Made by a program: the position numbers and the translations under genes. Positions 37,284 to 44,508 of a stretch of 59,792 bases of DNA are shown here, piece after piece. The stretch covers positions 1 to 59,792 of the forward strand of contig JAFRCD010000002.1 of assembly GCA_017404555.1 (NCBI GenBank). The letters run 5' to 3'. Below the pieces are notes generated by a model. That model did no database searches and had not been told where the DNA came from. It saw only the letters and a program-made list of their open reading frames with translations. Every line of letters begins with the position of its first letter. Position 1 is the stretch's first letter. The stretch is from Bacilli bacterium (GTDB lineage: Bacteria; Bacillota_I; Bacilli_A; RF39; UBA660).

Positions 37284-38207
37284 TCACTTTACTTTTTCGA
37301 TTGCTCTCACTATAGCGCTATGAGCTCGTTTATTTGTTTCTAATTCTTCTTTACTAGGTTTAATACCCTTTCTAGTTACCAGTTTAAAATCTGGTAGTAG
37401 TGAAGGATCAATATTAGGTAATCCTTTTACTTTTTCGTCTACTTGTGATAATTCTTTGAAGTAATTCTTGACGATTCTATCTTCTAAAGAGTGAAATGTA
37501 ATTACTACTATTCGACCATTGATATTTAGAAGATCCTTACTATCATGAAGAGCTTTTTCTAAACTACCTAGTTCATCATTAACCTCTATTCTGATAGCTT
37601 GAAATATCTGTTTAGCTGGATGTTTATTTATTCTAAATTTCATTGGTACAGCACTCTTTATTATCTCAACTAATTCCAAAGTTGTTTCAATTGGTTTTTC
37701 TGCCCTTTTTTCAACTATTTTTTTGGCTATATTAGAAGCAAATTGAGCTTCTCCATATTTCTTAAAGACTTTAGTTAATTCTTCTTTAGAATAGGTATTT
37801 ACAAGCTCATAAGCACTGAAAGATTGTTCTCTATTCATACGCATATCAAGTTTGGCATCTTGGTGATAACTAAATCCTCTTTCGGCTTCATCTAATTGAG
37901 GAGAAGAAACTCCTAAGTCAAATAGTATTTTATCAACTTTGGTAATACCTCTTTTATGTAATTCTTCCTTCATATTGGCAAAATTACTCTTAATGATAGT
38001 GAAGTTAGTACCAACGGTGTGGAGGTTGTTGGTACTAAACTCTATCGCTTCACTATCCTGGTCAAAGGCGAATAAAACCCCTCGTTTTATTCTTTTTAAT
38101 ATGTTTTTACTGTGTCCGCCATAACCTACTGTCGCATCTACTACGATATCAGTATCTTGTAAATGAAGTAGATCGATCGCTTCTTTTAAAAGTACACTTT
38201 TATGCAT
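37284..38207 (-). CDS. rsmH: 16S rRNA m4C1402 methyltransferase RsmH
   Basis: About 307 residues. SAM-binding VDATVGYGGHS, DLGVSSPQLDEAERGFSY, FRINKHPAKQIFQAIRIEVN and FHSLEDRIVKNYF are all present. It methylates N4 of C1402 in 16S rRNA. I prefer the ATG at 38207 (MHKSVLLKEAI), with AGGAAGTGA upstream, to the GTG three codons earlier. It follows mraZ by 12 bases. Confidence 0.95.
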   Translation of the reverse strand: MHKSVLLKEAIDLLHLQDTDIVVDATVGYGGHSKNILKRIKRGVLFAFDQDSEAIEFSTNNLHTVGTNFTIIKSNFANMKEELHKRGITKVDKILFDLGVSSPQLDEAERGFSYHQDAKLDMRMNREQSFSAYELVNTYSKEELTKVFKKYGEAQFASNIAKKIVEKRAEKPIETTLELVEIIKSAVPMKFRINKHPAKQIFQAIRIEVNDELGSLEKALHDSKDLLNINGRIVVITFHSLEDRIVKNYFKELSQVDEKVKGLPNIDPSLLPDFKLVTRKGIKPSKEELETNKRAHSAIVRAIEKVK

Positions 38208-38219
38208 AGTAGTCACTTC

Positions 38220-38657
38220 CTAAATATACGGTATGTCGTTAAATAGGTTTTCAGCTATGTCTGACATGCTGTCGTTGGCAGAATTAATAAACTTATTCCA
38301 AGAATCGTTTGACCATATCTCTATTCGTTCTCCTGCACCAATGATCACACAATCTTTAGTAATATCGGCATAAGAAACTAATGGGGAGGTAATATTAATA
38401 CGGCCTTGTTTATCAAACTCTACCACAGTGGCACCGGATAAAAAGAATCTCATAAATTCTCGAGCATCTTTCTTGGTGAAGGGAATTGTCTCTAATTTTT
38501 GGACGATGCGCTCAAAATCTTTTTCAGAATAAGCGAACAAGCATTTTTCAATACCACGCGTAACTATAAACTTATTGCCCAGTTCTTTCCGTAATTTTGC
38601 TGGTATTATAAGTCTGTTCTTTTCATCAATTGTATGATGATACTCTCCTAAAAACAT
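38220..38657 (-). CDS. mraZ: Transcriptional regulator MraZ
   Basis: About 145 residues from the ATG at 38657 (MFLGEYHHTIDEKNRL), with two SpoVT/AbrB-type domains, the second at GATVVEFDKQGRINI. MraZ binds repeats in front of the dcw cluster and controls it. A GGGGG ribosome site precedes this ATG. The promoter directly upstream and the GTGGTGAAAAGTGGGGG region are where its own operator would be expected. Confidence 0.92.
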   Translation of the reverse strand: MFLGEYHHTIDEKNRLIIPAKLRKELGNKFIVTRGIEKCLFAYSEKDFERIVQKLETIPFTKKDAREFMRFFLSGATVVEFDKQGRINITSPLVSYADITKDCVIIGAGERIEIWSNDSWNKFINSANDSMSDIAENLFNDIPYI

Positions 38658-38673
38658 TTCGCATCCCCCACTT

Positions 38674-38699
38674 TTCACCACAATTAACCACTGCTTGTA
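38674..38699 (-). promoter_or_regulatory. Possible MraZ operator region
   Basis: On the minus strand the leader between promoter and mraZ contains GTGGTTAATTGTGGTGAAAA, with G-rich TGG elements repeated every 10 to 11 bases, further ones being GTGGGGGA. MraZ sites are short TGGGN direct repeats, so this is suggestive only. Confidence 0.35.
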
Positions 38700-38702
38700 T
38701 TA

Positions 38703-38731
38703 AGTGTACCTTATATATGTTAATTTGTAAA
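38703..38731 (-). promoter_or_regulatory. Promoter of the mraZ-rsmH-ftsL-pbpB operon
   Basis: TTTACA (38726-38731), 17-base spacer, TACACT (38703-38708). Confidence 0.65.
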
Positions 38732-38734
38732 CAA

Positions 38735-38767
38735 AAAAAAGAGAAAAAAATGATTTTTTCTCTTTTG
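38735..38767 (-). terminator. Terminator of thrS
   Basis: AAAAGAGAAAAAATCATTTT then TTTCTCTTTTTTTT on the minus strand forms an A/T-rich hairpin with T-run, just after thrS. Confidence 0.7.
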
Positions 38768-38777
38768 AGTGTAAAGT

Positions 38778-40538
38778 TTACATTCTTGTTCTTTTCTTTA
38801 TTAAATCTTTAATGTATTTAAGGAACTCTTCCTGGGATAATGTAGTTGTTTCTTTAGTACCAAATAGACGATAACTAATAGTCTTGTTTTCTTTCTCTTG
38901 ATCACCCAAGATAATAGTGATTGGAATCTTTTTAATTTGTGATTCGCGTAAACGATAACCTAGTTTTTCATTGCGAGCATCTAGTTCTACACGAATATCC
39001 TCTTTTGCTAGAAGGTCGTTTACTTCCTTAGCATAATCAGCTTGATGTTCACTAGATACCGGCATTATTATAGCTTGAATTGGTGCTAACCAAACTGGTA
39101 GAACTCCCTTAGTCTCTTCTAAGTAATAAGCAATAAAACGATCAATAGAACCAAAGACAGCTCGATGTAAAACAACCGGTGTTTTCTTACTACCATCTCT
39201 GTCTACATATGTCAAATCAAAGCGCATTGGTAGACAGAAATCTAATTGGCATGTAGAAACAGTAATTTTATTACCAACAGCTGGTTTTAATTGTACATCT
39301 AACTTAGGTCCATAGAAAGCAGCTTCACCTATCATTTCTTTATAAGGGATACCAATATCATCTAAAACCTTCCTAATAACATTTTCAGCTTTATCCCACA
39401 TTTCATCATCAGGATAATACTTTTCAGTATCTTCTTTATCTCTTAGTGAAAGCTCAAATTCATAATCAGTTATTCCTAAATCCTTATAACAATCTAAGAT
39501 TAAATCAACTACTCTCTTAAACTCATCACCGATTTGTTCAGGAGTTACAAATAGATGAGCATCATTTTGACAGAAAGTACGAACTCTTTCTATACCTTTT
39601 AACGCCCCAGAGGCTTCAAAACGACAGTCCCGGGCAATTTCCCCAATTCTAATTGGTAAATCACGATATGAGTGAATACCATTAGCATAAATCATCATAT
39701 GATGAGGACAGTTCATTGGTCTTAAGACAAATTCTTCATCCTCAACCTTCATTGCTGGAAACATTGAATCTTTATAATGATCCCAATGTCCAGAAGTTTT
39801 ATATAATTCAACATTACCTAATGGTGGAGTTAAAACATGTTTATACCCTTGCTTTCTTTCTTTTTCTTTTATATAATTCTCTAACTCTTGCCAAACAATA
39901 TAACCATTTGGTAAATACATAGGTAATCCTTTACCTACCAAATCACTAGTCATAAAGATTTCTAACTCTTTACCCAATTTACGATGATCACGTAATTTAG
40001 CATCGGCTAATTCTTGAAGATGTTTTTCTAGATCTTCTTCATTGTCAAAACAAATACCATATATTCTCTGTAACATCTTGTTTTTAGCATCATTTTTCCA
40101 ATAAGCACCCGATACTTTAAGTAATTTAAAATGCTTTAATTCTTTAACAGTATCCACATGAGGACCACGGCAAAGGTCAGTAAAATCTCCTTGAGTATAC
40201 ATCGAAATAACAGTATCTTTTTCATCCATTCTACTGATTAAATCTATTTTATAAGGATCATCCTTAAATCTCTCTAAAGCTTCTTTTTTAGTAATTTCTT
40301 CTCTAACTATTCTTTTACCATCTTTAGAAATTTTCTTCATTTCTTTTTCAATAGCAGGTAAATCTTCTTCAGTAATTACTTTGTCCCCTAAATCGACATC
40401 ATAGTAGAAACCTTCTTCAATAACTGGTCCTACCCAAAACTTTGCTTCTGGATATAGATGTTTGATTGCTTGAGCCAATAAATGGGCACAAGAATGATTC
40501 ATAATACTTAGTTTTTCATTTTCTTTTATATTGATCAT
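38778..40538 (-). CDS. thrS: Threonyl-tRNA synthetase lacking the TGS domain
   Basis: 586 residues against about 640 in most bacteria; the N-terminal TGS domain (about 60 residues) is absent, and the protein starts at the editing domain (MNHSCAHLLAQAIKHLYPEA with HxxxH). Editing residues continue in DLCRGPHVD. The catalytic part has RPMNCPHHMMIY, RDCRFEASG, FCQNDAHLF and VLHRAVFGSIDRF, then the anticodon-binding domain. It is controlled by the T-box at 40723-40919. It overlaps the small upstream gene by 23 bases. Confidence 0.95.
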   Translation of the reverse strand: MINIKENEKLSIMNHSCAHLLAQAIKHLYPEAKFWVGPVIEEGFYYDVDLGDKVITEEDLPAIEKEMKKISKDGKRIVREEITKKEALERFKDDPYKIDLISRMDEKDTVISMYTQGDFTDLCRGPHVDTVKELKHFKLLKVSGAYWKNDAKNKMLQRIYGICFDNEEDLEKHLQELADAKLRDHRKLGKELEIFMTSDLVGKGLPMYLPNGYIVWQELENYIKEKERKQGYKHVLTPPLGNVELYKTSGHWDHYKDSMFPAMKVEDEEFVLRPMNCPHHMMIYANGIHSYRDLPIRIGEIARDCRFEASGALKGIERVRTFCQNDAHLFVTPEQIGDEFKRVVDLILDCYKDLGITDYEFELSLRDKEDTEKYYPDDEMWDKAENVIRKVLDDIGIPYKEMIGEAAFYGPKLDVQLKPAVGNKITVSTCQLDFCLPMRFDLTYVDRDGSKKTPVVLHRAVFGSIDRFIAYYLEETKGVLPVWLAPIQAIIMPVSSEHQADYAKEVNDLLAKEDIRVELDARNEKLGYRLRESQIKKIPITIILGDQEKENKTISYRLFGTKETTTLSQEEFLKYIKDLIKKRTRM

Positions 40539-40716
40539 TTTCTTTTTCCTCCTCTTTTAACATATCTTCTAATACAGATCTTCTATATTCTTCTTTTAGT
40601 TTTCTTCTTTCTTCCTTAAAGATATCATCTTTATCTACTTCTCTATTCTTCATTGTATCCATTTTTTCTTCTAAATATAGATCTGTTAATCTTTTTCGAA
40701 AATCTTCTTTTTTCAT
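40516..40716 (-). CDS. Small charged helical protein in the thrS leader
   Basis: 66 residues, nearly all charged or helical (MKKEDFRKRLTDLYLEEKMD; KENDQYKRK at the end). It lies between the T-box and thrS and overlaps thrS by 23 bases. Its ribosome site TTAGGAG is the 3' arm of the T-box terminator hairpin, so it is exposed only when the antiterminator forms. No known family. It may serve to couple ribosomes to thrS. Confidence 0.6.
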   Translation of the reverse strand: MKKEDFRKRLTDLYLEEKMDTMKNREVDKDDIFKEERRKLKEEYRRSVLEDMLKEEEKENDQYKRK

Positions 40717-40722
40717 ATAAAA

Positions 40723-40919
40723 ACTCCTAACATATTGTTAGGAGTGAATTACACGGTACCATCCTTGGTTTAACTTAATTAATGTAACGGCTTTTAACCG
40801 GATATCTCTTTCGAGTTCAACTGTTAAAGGTAGTAATAAATAACTCTTCAATCTGTTTGCACCAACCACAGACTCTCTAGTAAAGAGGCTTATTTATCAT
40901 GTCCTTCGTCTTCGTCTTT
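40723..40919 (-). promoter_or_regulatory. T-box riboswitch (threonine) of thrS
   Basis: The leader has the full T-box plan: an AGAGAG-containing stem I, GTGGTTGGTGCAAACAGA, a base stem GATAAATAA / TTATTTATT, the T-box element GGATGGTACCGTG (about 40752-40764) and a terminator hairpin ACTCCTAACA-ATA-TGTTAGGAGT followed by TTTTT. The likely specifier is ACT at 40832-40834 followed by ACC, both Thr codons. Uncharged tRNA-Thr would stabilise the antiterminator and turn thrS on. Confidence 0.93.
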
Positions 40920-40925
40920 ATGTAC

Positions 40926-40953
40926 ATTATATCACAATTCTAATAAAAATCAA
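40926..40953 (-). promoter_or_regulatory. Promoter of the thrS T-box leader
   Basis: TTGATT (40948-40953), 16-base spacer, TATAAT (40926-40931). Confidence 0.6.
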
Positions 40954-41633
40954 TTATTGTTTCTGCGACCATATACTAATACTAATCTAAACACTTGTAG
41001 TAAAGCAGTAACAACACTAGCTAAATAAGTTGAAGCAGCTGCTTTAAGCATTGTCTTAGCATTTTTTACTTCATCATCTACTAAAAAGCTTTCTTCTTTT
41101 ATTGCTTGCATTCCTCGTTTAGAAGCATTAATCTCTACTGGTAGAGTTATAACTTGAAAAGCAACTATAACAAGTTCTGCAATAATACCTATTCTAACTA
41201 GATTAAGTAATCCTAAAGCTGCACCTACTACAATAGCAATATAACCAGCATAGGAAGAAAAGTTTACTAAAGGCACTATTCTATTACGAAGTCTCATAGC
41301 TTTATAGCCCACTTTATCTTGAATAGCATGACCACATTCATGAGCTGCGACTGAGACAGAGGCAATAGTAGGATCTTCATAAATAGATTTAGATAAGCGT
41401 ACTACTTTTTTAGTTGGGTCATAGTGATCAGTTAAGTACCCTTCTACTTCTTCAACAGTTACATCTTTAAGTCCATTCTTATCTAATATTTTACGAGCTA
41501 CATCCTTTCCGGTTAACCCATTTCTGTTTTCTACTTTGGAATATTTACTATAAGAACCTGAGACAAAAGTCTGAGCAATAAAAGCAATTGCGGCTCCTAA
41601 AAATAATAATCCATATTCTACTAAATACATCAT
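40950..41633 (-). CDS. Neutral zinc metallopeptidase (YugP family)
   Basis: About 227 residues from ATG 41633 behind AGGAGTAG; the longer reading frame to 41726 has no ribosome site. The protein has an N-terminal helix, HECGHAIQDKVGY (HExxH zinc motif near residue 110) and three later helices. It is a membrane peptidase with unknown substrate, common in Bacillota. Its 3' end touches the thrS promoter. Confidence 0.88.
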   Translation of the reverse strand: MMYLVEYGLLFLGAAIAFIAQTFVSGSYSKYSKVENRNGLTGKDVARKILDKNGLKDVTVEEVEGYLTDHYDPTKKVVRLSKSIYEDPTIASVSVAAHECGHAIQDKVGYKAMRLRNRIVPLVNFSSYAGYIAIVVGAALGLLNLVRIGIIAELVIVAFQVITLPVEINASKRGMQAIKEESFLVDDEVKNAKTMLKAAASTYLASVVTALLQVFRLVLVYGRRNNN

Positions 41634-41697
41634 AACTACTCCTTTTATCTGAATATTATCACTTATAGTAGAAAGTGTCAATTCCCAAAAAAATAAA

Positions 41698-41720
41698 AAC
41701 GTTGATTTATCAACGTTTAA
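41698..41720 (-). terminator. Terminator of the 12-tRNA array
   Basis: AACGTTGATAAATCAACGTT followed by TTTAT on the minus strand, right after tRNA-Pro. Confidence 0.85.
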
Positions 41721-41727
41721 ATACAAA

Positions 41728-41805
41728 TGGTCGGGAAGACAGGATTTGAACCTGCAACCTCATGGTCCCAAACCACGTGCTCTACCAAGTTGAGCCACTT
41801 CCCGA
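41728..41805 (-). tRNA. tRNA-Pro(TGG)
   Basis: Cloverleaf with acceptor TCGGGAAG / CTTCCCGA, T arm GGTTCAAATCC, loop TTTGGGA giving anticodon TGG, and encoded CCA. Last tRNA of the array. Confidence 0.95.
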
Positions 41806-41808
41806 AAC

Positions 41809-41885
41809 TGGCGCGCCCGAAGGGATTCGAACCCCTGACCTTTTGGTTCGTAGCCAAACACTCTATCCAGCTGAGCTACGGGCGC
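41809..41885 (-). tRNA. tRNA-Arg(ACG)
   Basis: Acceptor GCGCCCG / CGGGCGC, loop CTACGAA giving ACG (A34 would be deaminated to inosine by TadA), encoded CCA. Confidence 0.95.
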
Positions 41886-41938
41886 ATTAACCCAACGGCT
41901 ACTGGGCATATTTATGTAAAAATAAATTATTAACAAAC

Positions 41939-42014
41939 TGGTGGCTCCAGCGGGAATCGAACCAGCGACACAGGGATTTTCAGTCCCTTGCTCTACCAAC
42001 TGAGCTATGAAGCC
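41939..42014 (-). tRNA. tRNA-Phe(GAA)
   Basis: Acceptor GGCTTCA / TGGAGCC, loop CTGAAAA giving GAA, encoded CCA. A 53-base spacer separates it from tRNA-Arg, the widest in the array. Confidence 0.95.
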
Positions 42015-42020
42015 ACTAAA

Positions 42021-42097
42021 TGGCGGTTCCAACGGGACTCGAACCCGCGATCTTCTGCGTGACAGGCAGACGTGTTAACCAACTGCACCATGGAACC
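42021..42097 (-). tRNA. tRNA-Asp(GTC)
   Basis: Loop CTGTCAC giving GTC, T arm GGTTCGAGTCC, encoded CCA. Confidence 0.95.
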
Positions 42098-42101
42098 AAA
42101 T

Positions 42102-42178
42102 TGGTTGCGGGAAGAGGATTCGAACCTCTGACCTTCGGGTTATGAGCCCAACGAGCTACCAGACTGCTCCATCCCGCG
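42102..42178 (-). tRNA. Initiator tRNA-fMet(CAT)
   Basis: Starts CGCGGGATGGAGCAG with an unpaired 5' C and has the GGG/CCC anticodon stem around CTCATAA, both marks of the initiator. Encoded CCA. Confidence 0.93.
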
Positions 42179-42191
42179 ATGTAAATTTAAA

Positions 42192-42284
42192 TGGCGGAGG
42201 AAAAGGGATTCGAACCCCTGCGCCGATTGCTCGACCTCCCGGTTTTCAAGACCGGTCCCTTCAACCAGACTTGGGTATTCCTCC
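42192..42284 (-). tRNA. tRNA-Ser(TGA)
   Basis: Class II tRNA with a long variable arm; loop CTTGAAA giving TGA; encoded CCA. Confidence 0.95.
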
Positions 42285-42289
42285 ATAAG

Positions 42290-42380
42290 TGGTGCCTAAG
42301 GCCGGACTTGAACCGGCACGTGATTTGACTCACGCAGGATTTTAAGTCCTGTGCGTCTACCAATTCCGCCACTCAGGCAC
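42290..42380 (-). tRNA. tRNA-Leu(TAA)
   Basis: Class II tRNA with a long variable arm; loop CTTAAAA giving TAA; encoded CCA. Confidence 0.95.
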
Positions 42381-42381
42381 A

Positions 42382-42457
42382 TGGTGATCTGTATGAGATT
42401 CGAACTCATGACCCTTTGATTAAAAGTCAAATGCTCTACCGACTGAGCTAACAGATC
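42382..42457 (-). tRNA. tRNA-Lys(TTT)
   Basis: Loop CTTTTAA giving TTT, T arm AGTTCGAATCT, encoded CCA. Confidence 0.95.
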
Positions 42458-42469
42458 ATAACAAATAAA

Positions 42470-42544
42470 TGGCTGCCCTGGTTAGATTCGAACTAACGCA
42501 TGTCAGAGTCAAAGTCTGATGCCTTACCACTTGGCTACAGGGCA
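42470..42544 (-). tRNA. tRNA-Gln(TTG)
   Basis: Acceptor TGCCCTG / CAGGGCA, loop CTTTGAC giving TTG, encoded CCA. Confidence 0.95.
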
Positions 42545-42550
42545 ATAAAA

Positions 42551-42634
42551 TGGTGGAGAGAGATGGATTTGAACCATCGAACCCGAAGGAACAGATTTAC
42601 AGTCTGCCGCGTTTGACCACTTCGCTACCTCTCC
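42551..42634 (-). tRNA. tRNA-Tyr(GTA)
   Basis: Class II tRNA with a variable arm, loop CTGTAAA giving GTA, encoded CCA. Confidence 0.95.
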
Positions 42635-42641
42635 ATAAAAA

Positions 42642-42717
42642 TGGTGCCGAAAGTAGGACTTGAACCCACAACCTACTGATTACAAATCAGTTGCTCTACC
42701 AATTGAGCTATTTCGGC
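42642..42717 (-). tRNA. tRNA-Thr(TGT)
   Basis: Loop TTTGTAA giving TGT, acceptor GCCGAAA / TTTCGGC, encoded CCA. A tRNA-Thr of this kind is the sensor partner of the thrS T-box. Confidence 0.95.
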
Positions 42718-42721
42718 ACAA

Positions 42722-42798
42722 TGGTGGGCGATATAGGACTCGAACCTATGACCCCCTGCTTGTAAGGCAGGTGCTCTAACCAACTGAGCTAATCGCCC
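42722..42798 (-). tRNA. tRNA-Val(TAC)
   Basis: Loop CTTACAA giving TAC, acceptor GGGCGAT / ATCGCCC, encoded CCA. First tRNA of the array. Confidence 0.95.
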
Positions 42799-42830
42799 AA
42801 TTTAACCAATATTAAACTGTTGCATGTATA

Positions 42831-42859
42831 AATATATCAATTTATCGCCGTTTTGTCAA
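42831..42859 (-). promoter_or_regulatory. Promoter of the 12-tRNA array
   Basis: Consensus TTGACA (42854-42859), 17-base spacer, TATATT (42831-42836). Confidence 0.8.
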
Positions 42860-42886
42860 TATTGATAACCCCTTTTTGTAAAGTAT

Positions 42887-43246
42887 TTACATTTTCACTG
42901 ACATTTCTTCTAATTTATCATCAATCCATGAATCTAGTTTTTCACTTAAAGAATTAAATCCATTAGTAGTTTCATTTATTTTTAGTTTACGTTTTTTATT
43001 AAAACGATAATCCAAGTTTTTAATACTTAATTTTAAATGACATTCTTCACTATTAACTTCTAAAACTCTAACTTTAATTGTTTCCCCAATATGGACATAA
43101 TCATTAACATTCTTAACAAAATCATCAGATATTTCAGAAATATGAATTAAACCACTATAATAATTATCCAGACTAACAAATATGCCATAATTCTCTATTC
43201 CAGTTACGCAACCAGTAGTAATATCGCCTACTTTATAATTTTGCAT
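42887..43246 (-). CDS. S1-domain RNA-binding protein (YugI/GSP13 type)
   Basis: 119 residues: one S1 domain (residues 3-76: YKVGDITTGCVTGIENYGIF, then GLIHISEIS and LKLSIKNLDY) and a charged tail. Small S1 proteins of this type (general stress protein 13, CvfD) bind ribosomes or mRNA. The ATG follows GAGGTGGTGTT. An extended -10 TGGTATAAT lies at 43265-43270, back to back with the NifU-like gene. Confidence 0.85.
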   Translation of the reverse strand: MQNYKVGDITTGCVTGIENYGIFVSLDNYYSGLIHISEISDDFVKNVNDYVHIGETIKVRVLEVNSEECHLKLSIKNLDYRFNKKRKLKINETTNGFNSLSEKLDSWIDDKLEEMSVKM

Positions 43247-43295
43247 AACACCACCTCTTCTGTAATTATACCATAAAAAAGCTCTAAAACAAAGC

Positions 43296-43324
43296 TTTAC
43301 TACTAGCTAGTTTACTAGTATAAT
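43296..43324 (+). promoter_or_regulatory. Promoter of the NifU-like gene
   Basis: TTTACT (43296-43301), 17-base spacer, TATAAT (43319-43324). Confidence 0.55.
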
Positions 43325-43340
43325 TGTAGTGGTGATTGTT

Positions 43341-43589
43341 ATGGACCAAGAAACTGCTAAAATTATCAACATTATCGATAAAATAAGACCTTTCTTAGTT
43401 GATGATGGTGGTGATATTGAATTTGTTAAGTACGAAGATAATATTGTTTATGTAAAACTTCTAGGAGCTTGTGCTGGCTGTTCTTTAATTGATGTAACTC
43501 TAAAAGAAGGTATTGAACAGTTTATTATTAATGAAGTTCCTACTGTCAAAGAAGTAAGAAATATCAATTCCGAAGCCAATCAATACTAG
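43341..43589 (+). CDS. NifU-like C-terminal domain protein (Fe-S carrier)
   Basis: 82 residues from ATG 43341 behind GTGGTGAT. The NifU C-terminal fold is complete: IRPFLVDDGGDIEFV and GACAGCSLIDVTLKEGIE, the CxxC that binds an Fe-S cluster. It probably delivers clusters to target enzymes, as YutI/Nfu do. The neighbour on the other strand is yutH-like, the same partner as in Bacillus; the two ends overlap. Confidence 0.9.
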   Translation: MDQETAKIINIIDKIRPFLVDDGGDIEFVKYEDNIVYVKLLGACAGCSLIDVTLKEGIEQFIINEVPTVKEVRNINSEANQY

Positions 43590-44451
43590 GAATGTTGTTA
43601 TTTAATTGTATTTTACTATAAATATATTTTATAAAATCTAAATACCTATTAGTAAGAGAAATAATTTTTATTATTTCTTTTTCTTTGGCTTTATTACTGA
43701 CAATATTATCATACTTATCAAAATATATAGAAGGATATATAAGCCGAGCCATTAATAAAGTATATTCTGTATTTGTTAGAGAAATATTATCCATAATATA
43801 ATCACTTATTTCTTTATAATTATCTTCGGTTAAAAAGACCATTTTCAAGTATTCGGCTAGATCTCTACTTTTATAATCAATAATTAAATTTAGGGGATTA
43901 TAGTAATCATCAACATTATTAGTAATTCTAATATGAGAAAGATACTTAGGAGTATTCCCATTAATCCTATTATTTACAAGAAAAGCAATAGCAGTTTCAG
44001 CCATACCTATATAGTAATTAATACTACTATATAGAATATAATACTTATTCTTGATATGTTTTCTTTGATAGTCATAGTAATCATTCTTTCTACTCCACAA
44101 ATATACCCAATTACTATGATCAATACTGCCAATAAAATTATTGGGAATTGGTAATTGATTTTTAATAATTACTTCCTTTAAATTTCTGGGTAGATTACTA
44201 TTAACCTTTATTAAAACATATCTATCATTATCTACTATGGTAATAATACTTTTTTGAATATTGTAGATAAAACTGTAATACTTTCTAGCAAATAATTTTA
44301 AAATATCATTAATAATAACTATTTCTTCATTATCTCTTTCAATTTTAAAAAACAAATATTTATTACCGCGATAGAAAAAAAGATAATAATCTTTTTTTGC
44401 TTGAATAGTTATATTATTAATATTATAAAAGTAACTGAGAATATTTTCCAT
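43564..44451 (-). CDS. CotS/YutH-like spore coat-associated protein
   Basis: 295 residues. Parts such as DYKSRDLAEYLKMVFL, EYTLLMARLIYPSIYFDKYD and NNIPSIDWLRN fit the C-terminal half of the kinase-like CotS/YutH family of spore coat proteins, and the gene pairs with the NifU-like gene as yutH does with yutI. No kinase catalytic motif is seen, as expected for this family. Overall similarity is weak, so context carries much of the call. Confidence 0.55.
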   Translation of the reverse strand: MENILSYFYNINNITIQAKKDYYLFFYRGNKYLFFKIERDNEEIVIINDILKLFARKYYSFIYNIQKSIITIVDNDRYVLIKVNSNLPRNLKEVIIKNQLPIPNNFIGSIDHSNWVYLWSRKNDYYDYQRKHIKNKYYILYSSINYYIGMAETAIAFLVNNRINGNTPKYLSHIRITNNVDDYYNPLNLIIDYKSRDLAEYLKMVFLTEDNYKEISDYIMDNISLTNTEYTLLMARLIYPSIYFDKYDNIVSNKAKEKEIIKIISLTNRYLDFIKYIYSKIQLNNNIPSIDWLRN

Positions 44452-44480
44452 ATTATTTATCTCTCCTTTAAATAATATGA

Positions 44481-44508
44481 AAAAAAAAGAAAGTTATACT
44501 TTCTTTTA
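44481..44508 (-). terminator. Terminator of the coiled-coil gene
   Basis: AAAGAAAGTATAACTTTCTTT followed by TTTTT on the minus strand, overlapping the stop. Confidence 0.7.

Noticed and set aside
41727-42372. ORFs of 61-90 residues across the tRNA array, both strands
   Set aside because: They run through tRNA genes, which explain the sequence fully.
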